A stretch of DNA of 64,000 nt from Gammaproteobacteria bacterium (GTDB lineage: Bacteria; Pseudomonadota; Gammaproteobacteria; HK1), in contig JAJEAD010000054.1 in NCBI GenBank assembly GCA_022824305.1, positions 62,001 to 126,000 of the forward strand. Reading direction: 5' to 3'. The position numbers and the translations under genes are program-made. The notes below the pieces were generated by a model. It saw only the letters and a list, made by a program, of their open reading frames with translations. It was not told where the DNA came from and ran no database searches. Shown piece by piece: positions 28,725 to 37,937 of this stretch (its first letter is position 1; every line of letters begins with the position of its first letter).

Positions 28725-30374
28725 TCAACGAGCCAGCCGGACCCCTGCCGCGACCCGGTCCCAGGTCGCGTCGGTCACGCCGCGCTCGCGCAGCCGGTAC
28801 TTCTCCATCTTGCCGGTGGGGGTCTTGGGAATCTCGTCCACCACGTCCACGTAGCGCGGCACCATGAAGTAGGGCATGCGCTCGTTGCAGTAGCGCGTGA
28901 GCTCCACCGGGTCGAGGCGTGTGCCGGGGTGGGTGACGATGCTGACCATCACCTCCTGCTCGCTTTCCTCCGCCCACACCGGGAACACCGCGCACTCCAT
29001 CACCGCCGGGTGCTGGTTCACCACGTCCTCGACTTCCATCGAGGAGATGTTCTCGCCCCGGCGGCGCAGCGAGTCGCTCACCCGGTCCACGAAGTACAGA
29101 CGCCCCTCCTTGTCCATGTAGCCGGCGTCGCCGCTGTGGTACCAGAGGTTGCGGAAGGCATGAGCGGTGGCCTCCGGATTCCGCCAGTAGCCGACCATGA
29201 TCTCCCAGGGGTACCGGGGCCGGACGCAGATCTCGCCCACGGTGCCGCGGGGCGCTTCGATGTCGTTCTCGTCGACGATCCGCACCTCCGCACGCTCGCT
29301 CAGCTCGCCCACGCACTGGTTGTTGGGAAAGGGAGTGCCGGGGATGTGAAAGCAGGGACCCGGATTCTCGGTGGAGCCGTAGCCGCTCGCGATCTTCACC
29401 CCGAAACGCCGGGCGAAGGCCTCGTGCTCCGGGATGACCGGGTACATCCCGACCGTCTCGAGCGGGGTGTCGGCGTCGTGCGGGCTCGCAGGCTGCTGCC
29501 AGAGGAAGTTCGCAATCGCGCCGAGCAGGAACACCGAGGTGGCGCCGTGCTCGGCGATGTCATTCCAGAAGTACTCGTTGCGGTAGCCACGGCGCAGGAT
29601 GACGGTGGCGCCGCGCAGCATGGAGCCGTAGAGCACGCCCCACTGCCCCGCGATGTGGAAGAGCGGCAGGCCCGCGCTGTAGTAGCGGTCGCCGCGCCCC
29701 ACGGCGTGATTGCGGGTCACGTTCCAGGCGTAGCGGTAGGCATGCGCGTGGCAGACCATCACGCCCTTCGAGGCGCCGGTGGTGCCCGAGGTGTACATGA
29801 TTCCGATCAGGTCCCGGTACGCGGGTGCATCCTCGAGCGCCGTGCTTCCCTCCCCGTCGGTGACGATTCCGCTCTCCTCTTCGAGCGCGGCGAAGGGCAG
29901 CGTCTCGAATCGCCTCGCGATGCGCTCGGGCAGGGCGTCGGGCAGCTCGGGATAGACGATGCAGCGCTCGAGGGACTCGAGCTCCTCCGCCACCGCATCG
30001 AGGCGCTCCAGGAAGCCCGCGTCGATGACGATCGTGCGCGCGAGGCTGTCGTTCACGATGCGGCGCAGGAAGGCGCCCCGGTAGGCGAGGTTGATCGGAA
30101 CCTCGGGCGCACCCCGGCGTGCGAGTCCGCAGAAGAGAGAGGCAAGTTCGATGCCGTCCGGCATCATGAACAGCACCGGGTCGCCCTTCTCGATCCCCAG
30201 CGCGGCGAGCCCGCGCGCGATGCGCGTCGCGCGCTCGTCCATCTCCCGGTAGGAGATGGTGCCGCCGCCCACCTCGACCACCAGCGGCGCGTCTCCGAGC
30301 TCCGCCGAGGCGCGGGCGAGGATACGCCCGACGGTGCGCTCCTCAAGCGGATACTCGTCGGGCAGCGCGGGCAT
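28725..30374 (-). CDS. AMP-forming acyl-CoA ligase of the dimethylformamidase-like operon
   Basis: A 549-residue ANL-family ligase. The P-loop is IMYTSGTTGASKGV (about 190-203), the second motif IASGYGSTENPG, the hinge YHSGDAGYMDKEGRLYFVDRVSDSLRRRGENIS, and the C-terminal lysine PKTPTGKMEKYRLRE. It resembles CaiC/long-chain-type ligases. It is the last gene of a four-gene unit (33690 to 28725), starting 17 bases after the SDR stop. Its presence implies that the amide-hydrolysing enzyme upstream yields a carboxylic acid that is then activated to a CoA thioester; that reading is inference. Confidence 0.85.
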   Translation of the reverse strand: MPALPDEYPLEERTVGRILARASAELGDAPLVVEVGGGTISYREMDERATRIARGLAALGIEKGDPVLFMMPDGIELASLFCGLARRGAPEVPINLAYRGAFLRRIVNDSLARTIVIDAGFLERLDAVAEELESLERCIVYPELPDALPERIARRFETLPFAALEEESGIVTDGEGSTALEDAPAYRDLIGIMYTSGTTGASKGVMVCHAHAYRYAWNVTRNHAVGRGDRYYSAGLPLFHIAGQWGVLYGSMLRGATVILRRGYRNEYFWNDIAEHGATSVFLLGAIANFLWQQPASPHDADTPLETVGMYPVIPEHEAFARRFGVKIASGYGSTENPGPCFHIPGTPFPNNQCVGELSERAEVRIVDENDIEAPRGTVGEICVRPRYPWEIMVGYWRNPEATAHAFRNLWYHSGDAGYMDKEGRLYFVDRVSDSLRRRGENISSMEVEDVVNQHPAVMECAVFPVWAEESEQEVMVSIVTHPGTRLDPVELTRYCNERMPYFMVPRYVDVVDEIPKTPTGKMEKYRLRERGVTDATWDRVAAGVRLAR

Positions 30375-30391
30375 CGAGGAAGCGCCGGCGT

Positions 30392-31153
30392 TCAGCCCTG
30401 GCCGGAGTACGGAGTGAACGAGAGGCCGAGCACCGCCTCCGCGCGCGCGACATCGAACTTCTTCTTCGCCGCCGGCGCGCCCACGAGATGGAAGACGTCG
30501 TAGCCCTGGTGCGGAATCTCGAGCGCGCGCAGGCAGGCCTCCCCCACGTCGTAGCGGTGCAGCCACCCGTCGCGCTCCATGCTCGCCTTCCAGTTCGCGG
30601 CGTCGCGCTTGGTGCGGGCGAGGTCGACGTCGACGACATCGCCTAGGCGCAGCACGATGATCTCGAGCCCGTGGTGGTGCGCGAACCACTCCGCGATGGA
30701 CTCCTGCAGCCGCTTGGTGAGGTCGTAGATGCTGCCGGTGCCGGCATAGGGCCGGTTGCGGTCCACGAAGGTCCCGGGCGCGTGCTCGACGTGGGTCTCC
30801 GCCGCGGCGATCAGCACGAAACGGCGCACGCCCGCGAGGCGCCCCGCCTCGAGCACGTTGTAGGTGCCCCGCAGGTTGACGTCGAAGGGCACCGGATCGC
30901 CGGGCTGGTAGAGATCGCGCCTCACGGTGTCGGTCACCGCGGCGTGGATGATCGCGTCCTGCCCCTGCACCGCTTCGCGTACGCGCTCGAAGTCCGTCAC
31001 GTCGGCGAACATCGTCTCGCCGTCGAACTCGAAGTCCTCGCGCTGCCACTCGATGCGCTCGAGGTCCACGGCGCGCACGCGGTGCACCCGGCTCACCGTT
31101 TCGGTGAGGCCCCGGCCCAGCCATCCCAGCGCCCCGGTAATCAATACCCGCAT
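30392..31153 (-). CDS. NAD-dependent epimerase/dehydratase-family SDR
   Basis: A 253-residue extended SDR with Rossmann motif VLITGALGWLGRGL and active-site tyrosine and lysine in SIYDLTKRLQES (YxxTK rather than the usual YxxSK). Such enzymes act on sugar nucleotides, aldehydes or hydroxyacyl compounds. It lies seven bases after the dimethylformamidase-like large-subunit stop and 17 bases before the acyl-CoA ligase, so it belongs to the same transcript. Its substrate is unknown. Confidence 0.85.
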   Translation of the reverse strand: MRVLITGALGWLGRGLTETVSRVHRVRAVDLERIEWQREDFEFDGETMFADVTDFERVREAVQGQDAIIHAAVTDTVRRDLYQPGDPVPFDVNLRGTYNVLEAGRLAGVRRFVLIAAAETHVEHAPGTFVDRNRPYAGTGSIYDLTKRLQESIAEWFAHHHGLEIIVLRLGDVVDVDLARTKRDAANWKASMERDGWLHRYDVGEACLRALEIPHQGYDVFHLVGAPAAKKKFDVARAEAVLGLSFTPYSGQG

Positions 31154-31160
31154 GGCGGTC

Positions 31161-33353
31161 TCACTCCTGTGGCAGATCCGGAAAGGGCGCGGGATCGCGG
31201 AAGCGCTCCAGCACGTTCCGGGTGATACGGGAGACGTTGTTGTCGCCGTCGCCCCAGGCGAGCGAGGCGATCCAGCTTATCGACCCGGTCGAGAACACCG
31301 CGCCGCCCCCCGGGATCTCGAAGAAGACCATGTCGGAGCGCACCTTGGGGTTCTCGGTTCCCCCCAGCATCATGTGGGTGGATTTGAACTCCTCGCAGGA
31401 GAGCAGCATGTTGTCGTTGTGGCCTTCCGAGGTCGCGAGGACCAGCGCGTGGGGCGGCGAGCCGAGCGCGGCGTCGTAGCGGTCGATCTCCTGGCCGGAA
31501 GCGCCGTCGGCGAAACCGAAGTCGCCGATGCGCTCATCCGCCCCCACGCCCTCGAAGATCCAGCTCGCGCGGGCATCGAAGCTGCCGGGGCGGCGCACGT
31601 AGTACGTCCCGCGGTCGAAACCCTGGGCGGTGAAGCCGACGCCCGTGAGCTGGTTCGGGGTGCGGTCCCCGCGCCGCCACATCCCGCCGAGCTCGCCGTT
31701 GAAGCTCATGTGGTACTCGCCGGGCTGCGCCTCCCAGGCCCGGGTGCCGTCTTCCGCCCGGCGCACCTCGATCGCGCCCGGATACGCTTCGCTGAACGCG
31801 ATGCGCCAGTAGAAGCCGTTGCCGCCGAGGTACATGAGACGCCCGCCCCCGTCGAGCCAAGCCTTCATCGCGTCCCACATCTCGCGCGACCAGTACTCGG
31901 GGTGATTGCCGGTGACGACGCAGCGATAGCCCTCGAGCAGGGCCTGTCCCTGCTCGTGCAGGTCCTCGTCGGTGACCACGTCCGCGCGGTAGCCGAAGCG
32001 CTCCAGCCACCAGGTCAGGTAGCCGTCGCCGCCGAAGATCCACAGCGGGGAGTTGGGCCTCAGGTTGACGATCGGCCGCAGGCGCGAGCTGTAGCAGATG
32101 CCGCTGCCGTCGCTGTGCTCTCCGTAGAGCGAGTCGCCGTACTCGGGATGCTCGTTGAGGAAGAGGTCCTCGGGTCCCGCCACCAGGAGCCGGCCCTGGA
32201 AGGCCTCGTAGACGGGACCGCAGTCCATCACCCGGTAGTTGCCGTAGGCGAGGTAGCTCGCGGTCGGCGCGAGGTAGCAGACATCGGAGCCGCGGGCGCC
32301 GGGCTCCGGGCGCACGAAGAACACGACGTGCTCGGGCGGCGCCCCGGGGACGACGAGGCGCGCCGCGTACACGCCGCTCGGGAGCGCGGGATCGCTGTCG
32401 AAGCGGATGTCCGTCTCCCAGCCCGCGTCGTAGAGGTCGTCGTCGTGGAAGTGAATAGCGCCGTACTGCTCGGGAGCGACGCGCCAGTCGCCGGTGTCTC
32501 CGCTCCAGTTGAAACCGGTCATCGCCCGCGCCGGCAGGTTGACCAGCACCCCGTGGCGCTCTCCGCCGGAGAGGTCCACGATGCGCGCGCCCGGGGTTTC
32601 CCGCGCGAAATCCCAGAAGCCGACGATGTCTCCGGCGAGCGCGGCCGGCGGCGCGACCTCGGCGAGCAGATCCATCTCGGCGCGTTCGAGGGCGCGGCCC
32701 GCGATGCGCGGACGGTCGATCTTGCCGTTGTAGTGGCGGCTCATCGCGTCCGGCGCCGCTCCGCGGGCGGCGATCCTCAGCTCGCCCTCGAATCTCTGCC
32801 CGGGACGCGCGTGGAAGCGCCGGTCGGCGCGGGAGTCGAAGCCGGGATAGTGGCGCATCGGCGACTGGATCAGCCTCACCGCCCCGCTCCCGGCATCGTA
32901 GCTCGCGGCCACGAAGGCCCACTCGCGCTCGAGCAGGGGGCGACCGCTGGCGAAGCGCTCGCCGCCGAGGGCAAGCGCGAGCGCCCCGGACTCGTCGAGC
33001 TCCATCGCGAGCGCGCTCCCCTGCGCGACGATGGTCTGCGGGGCGCCGAGCCGGGTCGGCCATATCCATGCCTGCGCGGTGAAGCTCCCGAGCGCGGGCA
33101 TCTCCGGCACCGCCGCGTAGGAGCCCACGTGGATGGACTGCCGTCGCGCGGGCCAGCTCCGGTTCACCGGAGAATCGATTACCTCCTCCACCAGGCCCGG
33201 GCCCTCCCGGTGCTCGTCGGTGCATATCAGGCGCACGATGTCGCAGCGGTAGGACTCGACGTCGGCCTCGACGCTCACCTTGACATCGAGGGACTCTCCC
33301 GCCGCGATGCTCAGGGCGTCGGCGTAGCCCGCGATGACCTTGCGCGGCACCAT
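31161..33353 (-). CDS. N,N-dimethylformamidase-like large (alpha) subunit
   Basis: A 730-residue protein of the N,N-dimethylformamidase large-subunit family (DmfA2). Known members hydrolyse dimethylformamide to formate and dimethylamine with a mononuclear iron held by tyrosines and a glutamate. A laminin-G/concanavalin-like region (about 80-230, ALGSFTAQAWIWPT, GKIDRPRIAGRAL) precedes the catalytic part. There NHPEYW (483-488) supplies the His and Glu expected at the iron site, with Tyr-rich segments YLAPTASYLAYGNY (360-373) and EYGDSLYGEHSDGSG (404-418). The length is near the known 760 residues. It follows the small subunit by ten bases. The true substrate may be another amide. Confidence 0.82.
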   Translation of the reverse strand: MVPRKVIAGYADALSIAAGESLDVKVSVEADVESYRCDIVRLICTDEHREGPGLVEEVIDSPVNRSWPARRQSIHVGSYAAVPEMPALGSFTAQAWIWPTRLGAPQTIVAQGSALAMELDESGALALALGGERFASGRPLLEREWAFVAASYDAGSGAVRLIQSPMRHYPGFDSRADRRFHARPGQRFEGELRIAARGAAPDAMSRHYNGKIDRPRIAGRALERAEMDLLAEVAPPAALAGDIVGFWDFARETPGARIVDLSGGERHGVLVNLPARAMTGFNWSGDTGDWRVAPEQYGAIHFHDDDLYDAGWETDIRFDSDPALPSGVYAARLVVPGAPPEHVVFFVRPEPGARGSDVCYLAPTASYLAYGNYRVMDCGPVYEAFQGRLLVAGPEDLFLNEHPEYGDSLYGEHSDGSGICYSSRLRPIVNLRPNSPLWIFGGDGYLTWWLERFGYRADVVTDEDLHEQGQALLEGYRCVVTGNHPEYWSREMWDAMKAWLDGGGRLMYLGGNGFYWRIAFSEAYPGAIEVRRAEDGTRAWEAQPGEYHMSFNGELGGMWRRGDRTPNQLTGVGFTAQGFDRGTYYVRRPGSFDARASWIFEGVGADERIGDFGFADGASGQEIDRYDAALGSPPHALVLATSEGHNDNMLLSCEEFKSTHMMLGGTENPKVRSDMVFFEIPGGGAVFSTGSISWIASLAWGDGDNNVSRITRNVLERFRDPAPFPDLPQE

Positions 33354-33363
33354 CAGTCGGCGG

Positions 33364-33690
33364 CTACAGCTCGAGGTCGCGCCCGGTGTGCTCTTTCCAG
33401 CGCAGGCGAAAGACGACGCGCTCCGCCTCGTCGCGGTCGTCGAAGACGCGGTCCTCCAGCACTTCCGGCGGCACGTCGCGTGAACCGGATAGCCGGATCA
33501 GGGTCCATTCGCGTCCGGGACGGGTCGTGAGGAGCGCGTGCTTGCCCTCCAGGGGGCCGCCGCGCATCGCGCGCAGAAGGCGCTGGAGATTGGGACTGTG
33601 CAGGCCGGCGGGGGCGGCCATGAACTCGCGCGCGAGATCGAGATCCCGTTCGGGGTCGATTCGAAATCCCGAGTTCGACGGCACGGCCAC
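33364..33690 (-). CDS. N,N-dimethylformamidase-like small (beta) subunit
   Basis: A 108-residue protein recognisable as the small subunit (DmfA1) of dimethylformamidase from the pattern HSPNLQRLLRAMR, then GKHALLTTRPGREWTLIRLSGSRD and the C-terminal FDDRDEAERVVFRLR. In characterised enzymes the small chain caps the large catalytic chain in an (alpha-beta)2 assembly. It is shorter than the 132-residue Paracoccus subunit as I recall it, missing part of the N-terminus. The start is a GTG at 33690 with no strong ribosome binding site, so the N-terminus could differ. First gene of the four-gene unit. Confidence 0.72.
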   Translation of the reverse strand: MAVPSNSGFRIDPERDLDLAREFMAAPAGLHSPNLQRLLRAMRGGPLEGKHALLTTRPGREWTLIRLSGSRDVPPEVLEDRVFDDRDEAERVVFRLRWKEHTGRDLEL

Positions 33691-33759
33691 GATTCATCCT
33701 AACCTCCTCGCGGCGGGTGCGTCACCAAGGGGACACAGGGTGAAGCGGGACTCGGGGAC

Positions 33760-36700
33760 TCAGGAGAAGAGGTTCATCTGGCGATCCGCCTGCTTCGCTT
33801 CCAACTCCGGAAGCCGGACCCGGCGCCGTTCGAGCAGGCGCTCTTCGATGTCGGCCAGGTAGGGAGACGGCGGCAGCTCGCGCACCTCCCCTCGCCACAT
33901 GCGCTTCCTGCCCCGGCTGAGAAACAGCTTCGTCTTCGCCCGGGTGACGCCGACGTAGAAGAGCCGCCGCTCTTCTTCGAGTTCCGCCGGCGTGCTCCTG
34001 CCCCACTGCAGCGGGAGAAGCCCCTTCTCGCAGCCGGCGATGAAGACGACGGGGAACTCGAGCCCCTTGGCGGCGTGGAGGGTGAGCAGCGAGATCCGGT
34101 CCGCGCGCGGGTCCCACGCATCGACCTCGGTGCCCAGAGCAATATCGGAGCGGAAGCGTTCCAGGTCGTCGCCGTACGCGGCGGCGAAGGGTATCAGCAC
34201 TTCGCAGGCTTCCCGCTCTTCCGCACTGTCCAGGTCGCCCCGAAGAACGAGCGCCTCGATCCCTTCCCGAAGCGAACCCGCGTCCGGGCGCTCGTGCAGG
34301 GCGTCGAGCACTGCGTTCACCCCGGGGTGATCGAGGAGGCGGCGATGCGAGCGCCGCTGAAAGGGCATCCCTGAACGCGACAGCGCCTCGACGAGCGCCG
34401 GGACCTGCGCCTCGGTGCGGTAGAGCACCGCGAAGTCGGAGAACGAGAATTCGCGCGCCTCGATGTCGCGCGGCCCCTGTCCGCGCGCTTCCTCCGCCGA
34501 GCGTCCGCTGTCGATGGAAAAGAAGCTGTGTCCGCCGAGCGCACGCTCCAGGGACTGGACGATGAACTCCGCCTCCGCCTTCTCGGTGGGCGCCTCGTGG
34601 ATCACGATACGCTCGGGCGCGTCTTCGACCACCGGAACCGAGCGCTGCCCCGAGCCCGAACCCGCGATCACCTGTGCCGAGAGGGTGACGATGTTCCGAT
34701 CCGAGCGGTAGTTGCGGGTGAGGCGCACGACCCGGGTCCCCGGAAAGTCCCGTTCGAACTCCGCGAAGAAGCGCAGGTCCGCGCCCCGGAAGCCGTAGAT
34801 GGCCTGGTCCGGATCGCCGATGGCGCAGAGGTTTCCACCCTCGGGCACGAGCAGCTTCACGAGCCGGACCTGCTGCTCGTCGACGTCCTGGTACTCGTCG
34901 ATCGAGACCCATCGATAGCGCTGCCGGTACTCCTCCCGGAGCGAGGGTGTGGATTCCAGCGCATCCGCCGCCCGGATGACGAGGTCGTCGAGATCGCAGA
35001 GGTTGCGGCTTTCCATCTCGCGCTGGTAGGTCTCCAGCGCTTCGGCGAGCGCCTCGGCCGCCGGCGCGGTGCGCTTGCGCCGGGCGTGCGAGATCCCCGA
35101 CAGCCGGCTGCGGACCTGCTTCTCGGACAGGTGCATCGCGTCCCGGAGCAAGCGGATCCGTTCGGCGTCGGACGCGATCCGGAAGCCGCGCTGGAGGCCG
35201 GCTGCGTTGTGGTTCTCGCGGAGGATGGCGAGGCCCAGCGAGTGAAAGGTATGCAGCGCAATGTGCTCCCACGCGTTCGGCAGCAGGGCGCGCAGGCGCT
35301 CGCGCATCTCGCCCGCCGCCCGGCGGGTGAAGGTGATGGCGAGGCACTGCTCCGGAGGGACGGAGTGATGGGTGACGAGGTGGGCGATACGGTGGGTCAG
35401 GGTCCTGGTCTTGCCGGAGCCGGGACCCGCGACGACGAGCACCGGCCCGGTGACGGTCTCCGCGGCACGACGCTGGTCAGCGTCGAGTTCCTGGAGAAGA
35501 CTCGAAGCACGATCGTCCCTCGTCCGTTGCGCCGGGCGCTTTGGTCGAGGCGGCGCCCCCGGTCCCCGCGGCGCCTCTTCCGGAGCAGGGTCCGCCGCGG
35601 GCGCGGGGACATGCCGCTCAGAGGCGCCCGGCCATGCGGCAACGTCTTCCATGGTCTCCCGTTCGCGCGGGAAAGGCGAGGGGGCAGGCCCCATGCGCAC
35701 GGGCGGTCCCGAAGCTCCCTCTCCGAGTGCGGCGCGATCCTCGACCGTGGAGGGCTTTCGGGGAGGAGCCGGGATCTCGTACCCGAAGAGCGACGCGCCG
35801 CGGGTGTGCTCGCGAAGCTCGGCGTCCTCGAAGAGGCGGATGGTGCCGTACACACCGTCATAGCCGGCGCTTCGAATCACTTCCTGTTTCCGCAAGCGGG
35901 AAAGGGCTTCCGCGACGAGAGGCGATGCGGCCCTTTCCACGTCTTCCAGCGGGAACGAGCTCAGAAGGGGGAGCTCCGGACCCAGGCGACCCAGGAGCTG
36001 CTCGTAGTGCGACGCGATCTTCTTGCTCTTCGGGCCGACCTGGTGAATCTCGGACAGGACCTCGGGCAGGGGAATCAGGCTCTGCATCGGGCCCGCGGTC
36101 CCGGGGGGCGCGCTCTCCTCCGGCCGGTCCGCGAGGTCCTCGACCCGGTGCATGACCCCGACCGTAAGGGGCTTGCCGCAGGCCGGACAGCGACCGCCAT
36201 GCGCGCGCGTCTCCCCCGGCGAGAGTCGGACGTGGCAGTGCCGGTGTCCGTCCAGGTGGTACTTGCCCTCTTCGGGAAAGAACTCCAGCGTGCCCTCGTA
36301 GCCCCGTCCGGTCTCGAGCGCCCCGCGCAGGGCAAAGTAGTCGAGCTCGGTGTCGAAGACGCACACTTCCCGCCCCAGCTTCTCCGGCGAATGGGCATCG
36401 GAGTTGGACACCAGCCGGAAGCGATCCAGCGACGACACCCGCCAGTTCATCGGCGGGTCCGACGAAAGACCGGTCTCTACCGCGAAGATGTGGGGAGCGA
36501 GGTCGCCGTAGCACTCGTCAATCGCGTCGAAGCCCGACTTCGAGCCGAGCGCGGCGAACCAGGGGGTCCAGATATGGGCGGGAACGAGGTACGAGTCGGG
36601 TCCCGACTCCAGCGCGATCTCCAGCAGATGCCGCGAATCGAGCCCCAGGATCGGACGCCCGTCCGAGTGCAGGTTGCCGATCCGGGACAGGCTTTCGACC

Positions 36701-37077
36701 ACCCGCTCCGCGGCGTCGAAGTCCGGGGTATAGATCAGGTGATGGATCTTTCGGGTCTTGTCGAGCTTCTTGTAGATGGTCGAGATCTCGACCGACAGCA
36801 TGAAGCGCACGGCGGCGCTGCCTTCGCTCCGGCACGCCCGCGGCAGCCGCTCCTCGACCGCTCTCTCGATGTCGGGCCGCAGGCGGAACAGGCCCGGCTC
36901 CGCCGGCACGAGCTTGTCTTTCAGCTCCGCTCTCCACGCGGGATGGGTGAAGTCGCCGGTGCCGACGATGCCGATCCCCTTCTTGCGGCCCCAGATCGCG
37001 AGATGTTCCAGATCGCAGTTCCGGCTCGTCGCGCGGGAGTACTTCGAGTGGATGTGGAGATCGGCGTAGAAGCGCAT
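33760..37077 (-). CDS. EndoQ-like PHP nuclease fused to a UvrD/PcrA-type helicase
   Basis: A 1105-residue two-part protein. Residues 1-430 match the EndoQ-like PHP family: metal motif DLHIHSKYS (His8, His10), GIVGTGDFTHPAW, LVPAHIWTPWFAALGSKSG, VSNSDAHSPEKLG, and a zinc-ribbon-like set Cys281, Cys297, Cys300 (CPAC). EndoQ nicks DNA 5' to deaminated bases. A Pro/Ala-rich linker (430-525) leads to a superfamily 1A helicase (525-1105). This has Walker A GPGSGKT (551-557), Walker B WVSIDEYQDVDEQQ, GDPDQAIYGFRGADL, LTRNYRSD, LLTLHAAKGLEF and LFYVGVTRAK. All helicase motifs look intact. The fusion implies incision coupled to unwinding in repair of uracil or hypoxanthine. It is a single-gene transcript. 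Confidence 0.88.
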   Translation of the reverse strand: MRFYADLHIHSKYSRATSRNCDLEHLAIWGRKKGIGIVGTGDFTHPAWRAELKDKLVPAEPGLFRLRPDIERAVEERLPRACRSEGSAAVRFMLSVEISTIYKKLDKTRKIHHLIYTPDFDAAERVVESLSRIGNLHSDGRPILGLDSRHLLEIALESGPDSYLVPAHIWTPWFAALGSKSGFDAIDECYGDLAPHIFAVETGLSSDPPMNWRVSSLDRFRLVSNSDAHSPEKLGREVCVFDTELDYFALRGALETGRGYEGTLEFFPEEGKYHLDGHRHCHVRLSPGETRAHGGRCPACGKPLTVGVMHRVEDLADRPEESAPPGTAGPMQSLIPLPEVLSEIHQVGPKSKKIASHYEQLLGRLGPELPLLSSFPLEDVERAASPLVAEALSRLRKQEVIRSAGYDGVYGTIRLFEDAELREHTRGASLFGYEIPAPPRKPSTVEDRAALGEGASGPPVRMGPAPSPFPRERETMEDVAAWPGASERHVPAPAADPAPEEAPRGPGAPPRPKRPAQRTRDDRASSLLQELDADQRRAAETVTGPVLVVAGPGSGKTRTLTHRIAHLVTHHSVPPEQCLAITFTRRAAGEMRERLRALLPNAWEHIALHTFHSLGLAILRENHNAAGLQRGFRIASDAERIRLLRDAMHLSEKQVRSRLSGISHARRKRTAPAAEALAEALETYQREMESRNLCDLDDLVIRAADALESTPSLREEYRQRYRWVSIDEYQDVDEQQVRLVKLLVPEGGNLCAIGDPDQAIYGFRGADLRFFAEFERDFPGTRVVRLTRNYRSDRNIVTLSAQVIAGSGSGQRSVPVVEDAPERIVIHEAPTEKAEAEFIVQSLERALGGHSFFSIDSGRSAEEARGQGPRDIEAREFSFSDFAVLYRTEAQVPALVEALSRSGMPFQRRSHRRLLDHPGVNAVLDALHERPDAGSLREGIEALVLRGDLDSAEEREACEVLIPFAAAYGDDLERFRSDIALGTEVDAWDPRADRISLLTLHAAKGLEFPVVFIAGCEKGLLPLQWGRSTPAELEEERRLFYVGVTRAKTKLFLSRGRKRMWRGEVRELPPSPYLADIEERLLERRRVRLPELEAKQADRQMNLFS

Positions 37078-37398
37078 GCAGGGGATTCCTTCGCGATTCG
37101 TCGGGGGCGCTCCGGCCGGGACCGGAACGCGGCGTCACCGGAGCGCGCACCTTGATCCGCTCCGCGTGGATGCGTCAAGCCGGGCCTCGGCTCAGCACCA
37201 GCACCTGGCCGACAGCGGTCGGAACGCAGGCGACGACACACCGGGCTCGAGGCGACACCGTCGCGCGCTCCCGGACCCCGGTCACCGCCTGTTGCATCGA
37301 ATCGCCCTGGGATATCCTCGGCACTCGAGCGACGGAACGCCCAGTTTGGGGTTCCACCAGCGCCGACGCGAGATCGAGACACGCAACCGAACCCGACC
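37078..37398. other. Divergent intergenic region upstream of the EndoQ-UvrD gene
   Basis: No gene, RNA or repeat was recognised in these 321 bases. They lie between divergent genes and should hold both promoters. Confidence 0.45.
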
Positions 37399-37863
37399 GT
37401 GAGCACGATGACCGCCGAGAGTCCGGCCCGAAGGTTTTCGCAAGAAACCACCGCCGTTCTTTCCGTCGGCGCTGCCATGCTCGCCGCCTTCATCGCCCTC
37501 GCCGGCCTCATCCTGGTCAGCACCGGCCGGGTTGCGGACGAGGCACGAGTCGAACGGCAGGCTCTGCGGGCCGAGGCACATGCCGAGCGCGAAGATCTCC
37601 GGTCGGAGATACGGGCCACCCGGGAAGAGCTGCGGGCCGAGATGCAGACCATGCGCAGGGAATTGCGGGCCGAGATGCGGGCCTTTCAGGAGGCGGTGCG
37701 GGAAGAGATGCGGGCCTTTCGTGCCGAAGCACAGGCGGACCGCATCGCCTTCGCCCGCGAGATCATCCGGCTCACCGAGCGGCAAGGCCATCTCGACGGC
37801 CTCGTCGAAGGATTGCGCTCCGCACCGCCCCTTCCCGCCGCCCCGATTGCGGCGGACAGCTAG
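37399..37863 (+). CDS. Membrane-anchored coiled-coil protein
   Basis: A 154-residue protein with one membrane segment (about 18-41) followed by a charged coiled coil (45-130) built from repeats of the type REELRAEMQTMRRELRAEM. The repeated 'AEM' units are about 7-11 residues apart. A Pro/Ala-rich tail ends the protein. I do not recognise a family with confidence; related bacterial proteins are annotated hypothetical. An ATG at 37408 is an alternative to the GTG at 37399. It precedes the exported 185-residue protein by 74 bases in the same direction. Confidence 0.6.
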   Translation: MSTMTAESPARRFSQETTAVLSVGAAMLAAFIALAGLILVSTGRVADEARVERQALRAEAHAEREDLRSEIRATREELRAEMQTMRRELRAEMRAFQEAVREEMRAFRAEAQADRIAFAREIIRLTERQGHLDGLVEGLRSAPPLPAAPIAADS

Positions 37864-37937
37864 CGTCTCCCGCTGCGGACCATCTCTCCGGGTATCGCCC
37901 ACCCTGATTCCCGCACACCCGACTCGAAAGCCCGCGA

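Noticed and set aside
30927..33530. An 867-codon open frame on the plus strand
   Set aside because: Antisense to the dimethylformamidase-like subunit genes; composition is typical of GC-driven spurious frames.
34528..37155. An 875-codon open frame on the plus strand
   Set aside because: Antisense to the EndoQ-UvrD fusion, whose nuclease and helicase motifs are unmistakable.
37399..37863. A tandem-repeat DNA array
   Set aside because: The repeated GCCGAGATGCGG-like units are the codons of a regular coiled coil in a normal gene, not an independent repeat element.
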